Assembly (NCBI RefSeq): GCF_002008365.1
Contig: NZ_MRDL01000039.1
Coordinates: 91,780 to 155,779, forward strand
Length of the DNA: 64,000 bases
DNA from: Rhizobium leguminosarum bv. viciae USDA 2370
GTDB taxonomy: Bacteria; Pseudomonadota; Alphaproteobacteria; Rhizobiales; Rhizobiaceae
Direction: 5' to 3'
Of the stretch, positions 17,562-25,301 are shown piece by piece. The translations under genes were made by a program, and so were the position numbers. The notes below the pieces were generated by a model. That model saw only the letters and a list, made by a program, of their open reading frames with translations, ran no database searches and was not told the origin of the DNA. Position 1 is the stretch's first letter, and each line of letters opens with the position of its first letter.

Positions 17562-18311
17562 ATGACGAATATCAATGGAAAAATCGCGCTGGTCACCGGC
17601 GCCTCGAGCGGCATCGGTGCCGCTACCGCGTTGAAGCTCGCCGAGGCCGGCGCAAAGGTCGGTATCGCCGCCCGTCGCACCGACAAACTTGAAGGCCTCC
17701 AAAAGGAGATCGCCTCTGGGGGCGGTGAAGCCCTCGTGATCGAAATGGACGTGGTCGATCCAGCCTCCGTCGAAGCCAGCGTCAAAAAGCTGGTGGGTGC
17801 CTATGGTTCGATCGACATTCTCGTCAACAATGCTGGCCTGATGCCGCTTTCGGATGTGGATCAGTTTAAAGTCGACGAATGGCACCGGATGGTCGACGTC
17901 AATGTGAAAGGCCTGCTGAACACCACTGCTGCAGTTCTGCCGCAGATGATCAATCAACATTCGGGCCACATCTTCAACATGTCGTCGATTGCTGGCCGCA
18001 AGGTCTTCAAAGGCCTGTCGGTTTATTGCGCCACCAAACATGCGGTGGCCGCGTTCTCCGACGGCCTGCGCATGGAAGTGGGCCAGAAGCACAACATTCG
18101 GGTGACGTGCATCCAGCCAGGCGCCGTGGCGACCGAGCTGTATGATCACATCACGGAGCCTGGCTATTTCAAGCAGATGGACGACCTTGCCAAGCAGATG
18201 ACGTTCCTGCAGGGCGCAGACATCGGCGACACCATCGTCTTCGCGGCGCAGGCGCCTGCCCATGTGAATGTCGCAGAACTCTTCGTTCTGCCGGTCGAAC
18301 AGGGCTGGTAA
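17562..18311 (+). CDS. SDR-family oxidoreductase
   Basis: A 249-residue classical short-chain dehydrogenase. The cofactor loop is TGASSGIGAAT (residues 13-23) with a following AARR that favours NADP. NNAG is present near residue 89. The catalytic Ser lies in MSSIAGRK and the Tyr/Lys pair in YCATKHA. The start is preceded by AAGGAGATAAACC, an excellent ribosome-binding site. The substrate is unknown. It heads a compact group with a flavin-reductase-like gene and a DUF1330 gene. Confidence 0.9.
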   Translation: MTNINGKIALVTGASSGIGAATALKLAEAGAKVGIAARRTDKLEGLQKEIASGGGEALVIEMDVVDPASVEASVKKLVGAYGSIDILVNNAGLMPLSDVDQFKVDEWHRMVDVNVKGLLNTTAAVLPQMINQHSGHIFNMSSIAGRKVFKGLSVYCATKHAVAAFSDGLRMEVGQKHNIRVTCIQPGAVATELYDHITEPGYFKQMDDLAKQMTFLQGADIGDTIVFAAQAPAHVNVAELFVLPVEQGW

Positions 18312-18378
18312 CCACACCAGAAGGTCTTTCAGCTTCCCCGCATACATGCGGGGAAGAGACTCACGAAGGAGCCGGACG

Positions 18379-18927
18379 ATGAATGAGATTTCCGCTTCCC
18401 AGACCTATCGCCTGCTCGAACCCGGCCCGATCGTTCTTGTGACGACGAGCCTTGAGGGAACGCCCAATGTGATGACGATGGGTTTTCACATGATGATCCA
18501 GCATGCGCCGCCGCTGATCGGTTGCGTCATCGGCCCTTGGGACTTCAGCCACCAGACCTTGAAAAAGACCGGCGAATGCGTGATCGCGATTCCAGCGGTC
18601 GATCTTGCCGAAACCGTGGTGGACATCGGTAATTGCTCCGGTGACACGGTGGACAAGTTCGAGCGGTTCAGCCTGAGGACTCGTCCAGCAAAGGATGTCG
18701 CGGCGCCGTTGCTGGTGGACTGCCTTGCCAATATCGAATGCCGTGTTGCCGATCCGAGCTTCGTCGATCGATACAATCTCTTCATCCTCGAAGCAAAGAG
18801 GATCTGGATTGACGAGAGCCGCAAGGAACGACGGACCATGCATCATCGCGGTGACGGCAGCTTCACCGTGGATGGCGGCACACTCGATCTCCGGAAGCGC
18901 ATGGTCAAGTGGCGGCACTTGCCATAA
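18379..18927 (+). CDS. flavin reductase-like domain protein
   Basis: A 182-residue protein of the split-barrel flavin reductase family: PGPIVLVTTSLEGTPNVMTM near the N terminus, then LIGCVIGPWDFSHQTLKKTG and ECVIAIPAVDLAETV. These proteins bind FMN and are found as flavin reductases or as uncharacterised flavoenzymes. The start is preceded by AAGGAGCCGGACG. It lies 67 bases after the SDR gene and is probably in the same operon. Confidence 0.85.
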   Translation: MNEISASQTYRLLEPGPIVLVTTSLEGTPNVMTMGFHMMIQHAPPLIGCVIGPWDFSHQTLKKTGECVIAIPAVDLAETVVDIGNCSGDTVDKFERFSLRTRPAKDVAAPLLVDCLANIECRVADPSFVDRYNLFILEAKRIWIDESRKERRTMHHRGDGSFTVDGGTLDLRKRMVKWRHLP

Positions 18928-18988
18928 AGCGCGCCGCTGCACGCAAAAAAACATCCCTAAACTTCACATTGATTGAAAGGATATGAAC

Positions 18989-19273
18989 ATGTCCGCCTAT
19001 CTCGTTGTCGATCTCGATATCCACGACCCCGAAGCCATTGCCGATTACCGCTCCAAGGCCCTGCCTCTGGTGGCAAAGGCCGGCGGCCGCCTCATTGCTC
19101 TCGATGACGCGCCGCTCGAACTCGAAGGCTGGCAGGCGACGAATATGCTGATCATCGAGTTTCACGATATGGATGCCATCCGTGGTCTCTTTGCATCGCC
19201 CGGATATGCGCCGCTCGCACACCAACGGCAGGCGGCCGCAGGTTCGCGGATCATTGCCTTGCGTGGCGTTTAA
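18989..19273 (+). CDS. DUF1330 protein
   Basis: A 94-residue protein with a dimeric alpha-beta barrel (ferredoxin-like) pattern: SAYLVVDLDIHDPEAIADYR, AKAGGRLIALDD, and IIEFHDMDAIRGLFASPGYA, all typical of DUF1330. The ATG at 18989 is preferred over 18983 because GAAAGG ends eight bases before it. No enzymatic activity is established for the family. It is the last gene of the SDR-flavin reductase group. Confidence 0.82.
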   Translation: MSAYLVVDLDIHDPEAIADYRSKALPLVAKAGGRLIALDDAPLELEGWQATNMLIIEFHDMDAIRGLFASPGYAPLAHQRQAAAGSRIIALRGV

Positions 19274-19398
19274 TAAGATTCGAGGGCGCGCGATCCCGAC
19301 AGCATTCGTCAGGGGAAACCGAAACTGCCTCGCCGATCACTGCAGAAGGAGCGTGCGGGCGAGTTGACGACTTCCTGTTGCGCTTCGCCCTCCGCCTA

Positions 19399-19902
19399 TC
19401 AGGCGCCGGTCTCCGCCAGGGCCGGCGCCTTTACCTTGTCGATCCGGCATTGGAAGCAGTTGTTGCGCGCGGAACGCACATGCACATAGGCGATATCAGA
19501 TCGTCCCAGCAGCTCTTTGCCATAGGCCGGAATATCGCCGATCTCAGTCACCGCGCCGGTACCGTAGACGATGCGGTCGTTCTCGCTGTAGCCGCGGACG
19601 ATGAAGTCACGGCTCGTCGTCAGCATCGGCGGCATGATCTCTTCGGCGGCATAGCGTGCGCAAGGCTGCTTGTGCAGGAAGACAGGGCCGGTTTCGGCAT
19701 AGGGCTGCAACTCGGGGAAGGGCCGGTAGGCAAAGACCAGCAACGCCTGGCCCGCATCGATATTCTGAAGGCAATGGCGGCAGGGATGGCCGGGACCATC
19801 GGAGACGATCGTCTCGGGCAGCCTGTCATAGGCGTCGCGGCCGCCGTTCCAGAGGTGTTCGGCGTCGGTCGTCGGCATGGCGACAAAACGAATGGCGGTC
19901 AT
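19399..19902 (-). CDS. DUF1203 protein
   Basis: A 167-residue protein of the DUF1203 type. It shows HPCRHCLQNIDAGQALLVFAY, then GPVFLHKQPCARY, RDFIVRGYSENDRIVYGTG and a C-terminal AYVHVRSARNNCFQCRID. Several conserved Cys and His residues suggest metal or cofactor binding, but no function is known. The start at 19902 follows AGGAGATCTGCC. Monocistronic, facing the DUF1330 gene. Confidence 0.75.
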   Translation of the reverse strand: MTAIRFVAMPTTDAEHLWNGGRDAYDRLPETIVSDGPGHPCRHCLQNIDAGQALLVFAYRPFPELQPYAETGPVFLHKQPCARYAAEEIMPPMLTTSRDFIVRGYSENDRIVYGTGAVTEIGDIPAYGKELLGRSDIAYVHVRSARNNCFQCRIDKVKAPALAETGA

Positions 19903-20049
19903 GGCAGATCTCCTTTGTGATTGCCATGAAATGCACCTGGACGAGCGGGCAAGCCACCCGATTCTTGCCTGCGTCTGCATATGAGATCGCCGGAGAGTGA
20001 AAAGCGGAGTATCTTCTGCGCGTACGTTGTAAGCCGAAAGGAGAACGCC

Positions 20050-20217
20050 TTGGCCGACATCGATCTGGCGCTGCTGGCGCAACAGAATGCAGAAATACTG
20101 GAAGAGCTCAGGGCTCTGCGCCGGGAAGTGGCGGAACTGAAGGAACAGTCGGGCCGCACGCTCGATTTCGAACGCCGAAACGACCCGCGCCGCCCGAATA
20201 GCCTGACGCGGCGTTAG
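20050..20217 (+). CDS. small coiled-coil protein, TTG start
   Basis: A 55-residue protein with a heptad-rich middle (LAQQNAEILEELRALRREVA then ELKEQ), strongly predicted to be a coiled coil, and a basic tail (ERRNDPRRPNSLTRR). The start is set at TTG 20050 because AAAGGAG lies six bases before it; the frame also continues upstream. The family is not recognised by name; similar short proteins are common in rhizobia. It converges with the GNAT gene. Confidence 0.5.
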   Translation: MADIDLALLAQQNAEILEELRALRREVAELKEQSGRTLDFERRNDPRRPNSLTRR

Positions 20218-20247
20218 CCACCTCCGCTGACGTCGGGAAAGAAGCCG

Positions 20248-20808
20248 TCAGCTTTTCCGCGCAATCTCCAGAAGCTCCTTGTCGCTGAGCGGCCGGACGA
20301 TGCCGGTGCCGGTCGAAACGGGAGAGAAGCCGTACATCTGGTAGAGCTGCAGCGCACGCGGATGGTCGAGATTGTTGGTGGTGGTGGTGACCCGCTTCGG
20401 ATTGAGCGACCAGATGGCATAGAGCGCCTGCAGCAGGAACCATTTGCCGATGCCGAGACCGAGCGCATGTTCGATCAGGCCAAAATGGCTGAGCTCGATC
20501 ATATCCTCGTCTTCGCAGAAATATTCGTAGAATCCGGCGGGCGCGCCGTTCACGTAGAGAACGCTGATATTGTTGCGCTTGTCGTTTAGCGTCTCGGCAA
20601 GCTGCTCGTCACTCATGCGCAACCGATCCACCCATTGCCAGCGCGCACCCACCTGCCGGTAGAGATAGCGGTAGAAGGGCAATGGGATCTCGGGAGCGCG
20701 CATGATCGCCGTCTGGATATTGACGGGCACCGGCATGCTTGCCTTCGGCGGCGCCGTCATTTCGAGCCGGGTGATGTGAGCTTTCAGCGAAGCGGGTGTC
20801 TTCCCCAT
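20248..20808 (-). CDS. GNAT-family N-acetyltransferase
   Basis: A 186-residue protein with the GNAT core: a beta segment ISVLYVNGAPAGFYEY, then LSHFGLIEHALGLGIGKWFL containing the acetyl-CoA pyrophosphate loop (Q/R-x-x-G-x-G/A as LGLGIGK), followed by NPKRVTTTTNNLDHPRALQLYQMYGF, the typical family ending. The acceptor is unknown. It starts 5 bases after sseA and is the last gene of the cysK-alaX-sseA operon. Confidence 0.85.
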   Translation of the reverse strand: MGKTPASLKAHITRLEMTAPPKASMPVPVNIQTAIMRAPEIPLPFYRYLYRQVGARWQWVDRLRMSDEQLAETLNDKRNNISVLYVNGAPAGFYEYFCEDEDMIELSHFGLIEHALGLGIGKWFLLQALYAIWSLNPKRVTTTTNNLDHPRALQLYQMYGFSPVSTGTGIVRPLSDKELLEIARKS

Positions 20809-20813
20809 GGCGA

Positions 20814-21683
20814 TTAGGCTTTGACCGGCGTCGGCGGACCGGCGACGATGGGCGTATCGTCACGGCTGCCCCATTCGCTCCACGAGCCGTCATAAAGCTT
20901 GTTGTCGTGATGACCGAGCGATTCCAGCGCCAGCGTGATAATGGCGGCGGTGATTCCCGAGCCGCAAGACGTGACGACAGGCTTTGAAAGATCGATGCCT
21001 GCATCTTCGATCGTCTGCCTGAGTTCGGGCAGCGACTTGAACCGGCCCTGGTTGGCGAAGACGCCGGATGGCAGGCTGCGGGCGCCGGGCATATGGCCGG
21101 AGCGCATGCCGGCACGCGGTTCGGGTTCGGCGGCTGCAAAGCGGCCGGCGCTGCGGGCATCGGCGATCTGCATCGCGGCGCTGGAGACGATGTCGCGCAT
21201 CGTATCGAGCGTCACCACGCGGCTTTCATCGAAATTCGGCGTAAAGGTCGCCGGCACATGCTTGGGTGCTGCGGTTTCCAGCGGACGGCCCTCGGCCTTC
21301 CAGCCGTCGAGACCGCCGTCGAGAACGAAGGCGTTTTTCGCGCCCATCACCCGGAACAGCCACCAGACGCGCGGCGAGGCGAACAGGCCGATGCCGTCAT
21401 AAACGACGATCCGATCATTCTCGCTGATGCCGAGCCGGCCGACTTCGGCGGCAAAATAATCGGGCGAGGGGATCGTGTGCGGCAGCGACGTTGAATGATC
21501 GGCAATCTTGTCCTGATCGAAGCGGATGGCGCCGGGAATATGGCCGGCCGCATATTCGGCATCAGCATCGCGCTTCTGCGCCGGCAGATAGAAGGAGGCG
21601 TCCAGCACGCGCAGGTCAGCTTTGCCGAGCTCGGACTGCAGCCAGTCGGCCGAAACGACGAAACGGCTCTTGGTCTCACTCAT
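20814..21683 (-). CDS. sseA: 3-mercaptopyruvate sulfurtransferase
   Basis: A 289-residue protein with two rhodanese domains (about 10-130 and 160-280). The catalytic Cys is in the second, in VVTSCGSGITAA; the loop CGSGIT matches the CG(S/T)GVT signature of mercaptopyruvate sulfurtransferases rather than the CRxGxR of thiosulfate sulfurtransferases. It moves sulfur from 3-mercaptopyruvate to acceptors such as cyanide or thiols. AAGGGAGACCATC precedes the ATG. Lying in a cysK operon, it fits cysteine and sulfur metabolism. Confidence 0.9.
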   Translation of the reverse strand: MSETKSRFVVSADWLQSELGKADLRVLDASFYLPAQKRDADAEYAAGHIPGAIRFDQDKIADHSTSLPHTIPSPDYFAAEVGRLGISENDRIVVYDGIGLFASPRVWWLFRVMGAKNAFVLDGGLDGWKAEGRPLETAAPKHVPATFTPNFDESRVVTLDTMRDIVSSAAMQIADARSAGRFAAAEPEPRAGMRSGHMPGARSLPSGVFANQGRFKSLPELRQTIEDAGIDLSKPVVTSCGSGITAAIITLALESLGHHDNKLYDGSWSEWGSRDDTPIVAGPPTPVKA

Positions 21684-21701
21684 GATGGTCTCCCTTGATG
21701 G

Positions 21702-22439
21702 TCAGGCTTCGTCGCCGGGCGTGCCGAAGCGGATGCGGAAGCGCCGGTTCTCTTTGCCCTTCTTCTCGATTTTGGCGATATGGATCCGGCCGACTTCCTG
21801 AGTCTCGGAGACATGTGTGCCGCCGCAGGGTTGGCTGTCAATCGAGGAGTTCTCGCCGATGCAGACGAGGCTGACGCGCCCGAGCCCCAGCGGCGGGCGC
21901 ACGTTCTTCGATTTGACGATGTCGGGATTGGCCGTAAGCTCCTCGTCGGTGATCCATTGCAGATAGACCGGATGGTTCTGCTCGACCAGTTCCATCAGTT
22001 TGGTCGTCACCTCGTCCTTGTCGATCGTTTCGGCCATATCGAAGTCGACGCGGCTCTCCTCCTCGCCGACGGCAGCGCCGGTGATCGGATAGGAGCAGAC
22101 GACGGAAAGCAGGTGGCAGGCCGTGTGCATGCGCATCAGCCTGTAACGGCGCGGCCAGTCGACATGCAGCACCAGCGTCTCGCCGACCGCAGGCCGCGGC
22201 TCGTTTTCGAGCGGCACATGGATGATGACATCTTTGCCTGGACCATGCTTCGTCTGACCGAGCGCGATCTTGCTGCCGTCGGCACGTTCGAGCTGGCCGG
22301 TGTCACCAGGCTGGCCACCTGATGTCGCATAGAAGCAGGTCTGGTCCAGTTCGATGCCCCCGTCTTCGTGAATGGCGGTGACGACCGCCTCGCACGTCGA
22401 GAGATAGAAGTCGTCACGATAGAGGGCATTGACCGGCAT
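21702..22439 (-). CDS. alanyl-tRNA editing protein (AlaX)
   Basis: A 245-residue stand-alone version of the AlaRS editing domain, which hydrolyses Ser-tRNA(Ala) or Gly-tRNA(Ala). The zinc ligands are in MHTACHLLSVV (HxxxH) and SQPCGGTHVSETQEVG (CxxxH). It lacks the catalytic aminoacylation domain. It overlaps no gene but sits 6 bases after cysK and 18 before sseA, so it is in the same operon. Confidence 0.9.
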   Translation of the reverse strand: MPVNALYRDDFYLSTCEAVVTAIHEDGGIELDQTCFYATSGGQPGDTGQLERADGSKIALGQTKHGPGKDVIIHVPLENEPRPAVGETLVLHVDWPRRYRLMRMHTACHLLSVVCSYPITGAAVGEEESRVDFDMAETIDKDEVTTKLMELVEQNHPVYLQWITDEELTANPDIVKSKNVRPPLGLGRVSLVCIGENSSIDSQPCGGTHVSETQEVGRIHIAKIEKKGKENRRFRIRFGTPGDEA

Positions 22440-22445
22440 GGGCTC

Positions 22446-23483
22446 TCACACGGGTTCGTAGGGAACGTGGATATCGGGCGACTTGGCCATCCAGCCCGGA
22501 ACGGGCAGCCCCTTCGAGGTGAGGAAATCCGGATTGAAGAGCTTCGACTGATAGCGGTTGCCGTAATCGCAGAGGATCGTCACCACCGTGTGACCAGGTC
22601 CAAGATCCCGGGCGAGATTGACCGCGCCGGCAATGTTGATCGCTGTCGAGCCGCCAAGGCAGAGGCCCTCGTTCTCGACGAGGTCGAAGAGATAGGGAAG
22701 CGCTTCGGCATCCGAGATCCGATAAGCATAGTCAGGCGTGAAACCCTCGAGATTGGCGGTGATGCGGCCCTGGCCAATGCCCTCGGTGATCGAGGATCCC
22801 TCGGATTTCAGCGCGCCGTTCTGGTAGAATTCATAGAGAGCGGCGCCATCGGGATCGGCGATGCCGATCTTGACGTCAGATTTGAAAGCCTTGAGGCCGG
22901 TAGCCACGCCTGCCAGCGTGCCGCCGGAGCCGACCGAGCAGATGAAGCCGTCGACCTTACCGTCGGTGTCTTTCCAGATTTCCTTGGCGGTCGTTTCGAT
23001 ATGCGCCTGCCGGTTGGCGACGTTGTCGAACTGGTTTGCCCAGATCGCCCCGTTCGGCTCGGTCTTCGCCAGCTGCTCTGCGAGCCGCCCGGACACCTTC
23101 ACGTAGTTGTTCGGGTTCTTGTAGGCAACGGCGGGCACTTCGACGAGTTCGGCGCCAAGCAGCTTTAGCGCGTCTTTCTTTTCCTGGCTCTGCGTTTCCG
23201 GGATGACGATGACGGTGCGATAACCGAGCGCCTTGGCGACCAGCGTCAGCCCGATGCCGGTATTGCCGGCTGTACCCTCGACGATGACGCCGCCTGGACG
23301 AAGCAATCCCTTCCGCTCTGCGTCGCGGATGATGTAGAGCGCGGCGCGATCCTTCACCGACTGGCCGGGGTTCAGGAACTCCGCCTTGCCGAGAATGGTG
23401 CAGCCGGTCACCTCTGAGGCGCCCTTGAGTTTGATCAGGGGCGTGTTGCCGATGGCTTCAAGGACGGAGGGGTGGAAGGTCAT
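22446..23483 (-). CDS. cysK: cysteine synthase A
   Basis: A 345-residue fold-type II PLP enzyme making cysteine from O-acetylserine and sulfide. The PLP lysine is K44 in NPGQSVKDRAALYI; the substrate loop is EGTAGNTGIG and the phosphate loop VGSGGTLAGVATGL. Length is somewhat longer than the 310-325 of enterobacterial CysK, with an extra C-terminal part (TSKGLPVPGWMAKSPD), common in alphaproteobacteria. It heads the operon cysK-alaX-sseA-GNAT. Confidence 0.92.
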   Translation of the reverse strand: MTFHPSVLEAIGNTPLIKLKGASEVTGCTILGKAEFLNPGQSVKDRAALYIIRDAERKGLLRPGGVIVEGTAGNTGIGLTLVAKALGYRTVIVIPETQSQEKKDALKLLGAELVEVPAVAYKNPNNYVKVSGRLAEQLAKTEPNGAIWANQFDNVANRQAHIETTAKEIWKDTDGKVDGFICSVGSGGTLAGVATGLKAFKSDVKIGIADPDGAALYEFYQNGALKSEGSSITEGIGQGRITANLEGFTPDYAYRISDAEALPYLFDLVENEGLCLGGSTAINIAGAVNLARDLGPGHTVVTILCDYGNRYQSKLFNPDFLTSKGLPVPGWMAKSPDIHVPYEPV

Positions 23484-23642
23484 GGAATCTGCCTCTATTC
23501 GAACTCTTACTTTAAGAACGGTCTTTTCCCTTCACAAGGCTGAGTTGGCAAGAAAAGCTATTCCACACCTCTGTCGGACGCGATAAAATTTGGCTTTCCT
23601 CCCCAAAATGACTATGGCCCCGCAATCCCGCCGTGTGCGGGG

Positions 23643-23671
23643 TGATCCGAAGATTGACTTTCCCCGTACGG
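23643..23671 (+). promoter_or_regulatory. ECF (RpoE/ChrR-type) promoter candidate before chrR
   Basis: TGATCC (23643-23648), a 17-base spacer, then GTACGG (23666-23671). This agrees with the TGATCC...GTAAGA form I know for Rhodobacter RpoE targets. It lies 38 bases before the chrR start and shares element and spacing with the element before the photolyase gene. Confidence 0.5.
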
Positions 23672-23708
23672 ATGACGACAAAGCGAAAACGGAGCGCGGC
23701 AACAGGGC

Positions 23709-24368
23709 GTGACCGAAACCGAGATGGTTCACGAGCAGATCGACACGATCGATGCATTGATGGCGCATTATGTCGCCGGCTCCTTGCCTGAGCCGGCGCG
23801 TGTGCTGGTGCAGTCTCATCTCGAAATGAAACCGGACAATCGCAGCCTGGTAAACAGCCTCGAGCTGCTGGCAGGCGAAGCTCTGGAAAACGCGCCTGAA
23901 GTCGCCATTGCCGATCGCGACGGGCGGCTTGCGGCGATCTTTTCCTCTGCATCTCCCGTCCCGGCGGCGCAGTCGGCCACGCGACCGGAAAATTCGCTGT
24001 TTCCTCAAGCGTTGCGTGCTCTCTTGGGCTTCGAGGCCGAGGATGTGCCCTGGCGCCGGCGATTGCCCGGTTTCAGGGAATATTCGCTCGACATGGACGG
24101 CTGCGAGGTCAGCCTGATGTGGATCCGGCCGGGCCGCGCCTTGCCGGCGCACACCCATAAAGGCATGGAACTGATCCTCATCCTCGACGGCGCCTTCAAC
24201 GATGAACGCGGCCGTTTCGGTCCCGGCGACATCTCCATTGCCGACGAGACGGTCGACCACCGGCCGGTCGCCGAAAAGGACAGGCCTTGCATCGCCTTTG
24301 CCGTTTCGGACGGGCCGGTCAAGCTCACCGGATCCTTTCGTCAGATGATCGGCGACCTGATCGGCTGA
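23709..24368 (+). CDS. ChrR-like anti-sigma/cupin protein with degenerate zinc motif
   Basis: A 219-residue protein with the two-domain plan of ChrR: an N-terminal anti-sigma domain (about 1-80) and a C-terminal cupin (about 115-205). The cupin metal ligands are intact (H148, H150, E154, H184 in PAHTHKGMELIL and TVDHRP). In the N-terminal domain, the HxxxCxxC zinc site of canonical ChrR reads H37-LEM-K41-PD-N44, so both cysteines are gone. The start is a GTG. The ECF sigma gene that normally precedes chrR is absent: only 225 bases separate it from cysK. It may be a sensor that no longer sequesters a sigma factor in the usual way. Confidence 0.8.
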   Translation: MTETEMVHEQIDTIDALMAHYVAGSLPEPARVLVQSHLEMKPDNRSLVNSLELLAGEALENAPEVAIADRDGRLAAIFSSASPVPAAQSATRPENSLFPQALRALLGFEAEDVPWRRRLPGFREYSLDMDGCEVSLMWIRPGRALPAHTHKGMELILILDGAFNDERGRFGPGDISIADETVDHRPVAEKDRPCIAFAVSDGPVKLTGSFRQMIGDLIG

Positions 24369-24467
24369 AAGCAGCCACAATGGTGTGATAGAGCCCTAAA
24401 TCCGGGAGGAGCAGAGAAACTTCCGGACCTGTTTTCGTGTTAATCAGGCGGCCCGGAGGAACATGTC

Positions 24468-25301
24468 ATGCGTGATTTCATTGCCCATCCCGAACATGGA
24501 ATCGTCTGGATTTCAGGCGCGAGTTCAGGCATTGGCCGGGCGCTTGCGTTAAAGCTCGCCGCCGAAGGATACAAGGTCGCCGTCACCGCCAGAAGTCACG
24601 AAAAGCTGGTGGAGCTGCAGACCGAAGCCCGCGGCCTTTCCGGCAGCATTGTCGTTCTCGACGGCGACGTCACCGATGCCGAGGATATGGAACATGTCAT
24701 GGCCTCCATCGAATATGAGCACGGGACGCTCGCCATGGCGATCCTCAATGCCGGCGTCTATCTGCCGGTCCACGCCGAGGACCTGAACCGCAGCGATTTC
24801 GAAAAGAGCTTTGCCGTCAATCTCTCCGGCGTCGTCAACTGTCTGTTGCCCGCGATCCGCCATATGAAGGCGAAAGGGCAGGGACAGATCGCCATCGTTT
24901 CCTCCGTCACCGGCTATGGCGGCTTGCCGACAGGAGCTGCCTATGGCGCCACCAAAGCGGCGCTGATCAATATGGCCGAAAGCCTGAAATTCGATCTCGA
25001 CAAGATGGGCATCCGCATCCAGCTCGTCAGCCCGGGCTTCGTCGATACGCCGGCGACGAGGAAAAATGCCTTTCCGATGCCGGCCCTGGTATCGGTCGAG
25101 GAAGCCGCCCGGGAGATTGCTGCCGGATTGAAATCGCAGGCCTTCGAGATCACTTTCCCGAAGCGCTTCACCACCATGCTGAAGCTCGCGCGTCTGCTCC
25201 CTTATGGCGCTTATTTCACGCTGGTGAACCGCGTGACCGGCTGGCGGGAGCGACCGCCATTGCCTGGTCACCATCCGGTGACGCCGCATGCGGCGGAATG
25301 A
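24468..25301 (+). CDS. SDR oxidoreductase of the ChrR-linked cassette
   Basis: A 277-residue short-chain dehydrogenase: cofactor loop SGASSGIGRAL (residues 16-26), NAG in AILNAGVYLP, catalytic Ser in IVSSVTGYGG and YGATKAAL for Tyr/Lys. It follows chrR by 99 bases in the same direction and is preceded by CCCGGAGGAACATGTC. In Rhodobacter an SDR gene lies in the corresponding RpoE-ChrR regulon. The substrate is not known. Its stop codon abuts that of the convergent cyclopropane synthase gene. Confidence 0.87.
   Translation: MRDFIAHPEHGIVWISGASSGIGRALALKLAAEGYKVAVTARSHEKLVELQTEARGLSGSIVVLDGDVTDAEDMEHVMASIEYEHGTLAMAILNAGVYLPVHAEDLNRSDFEKSFAVNLSGVVNCLLPAIRHMKAKGQGQIAIVSSVTGYGGLPTGAAYGATKAALINMAESLKFDLDKMGIRIQLVSPGFVDTPATRKNAFPMPALVSVEEAAREIAAGLKSQAFEITFPKRFTTMLKLARLLPYGAYFTLVNRVTGWRERPPLPGHHPVTPHAAE

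Noticed and set aside
23608..23712. A 34-codon frame ending at the chrR start, considered as an ECF sigma remnant
   Set aside because: No sigma region 2 or 4 motifs, and it overlaps the TGATCC promoter element. Better explained as chance.
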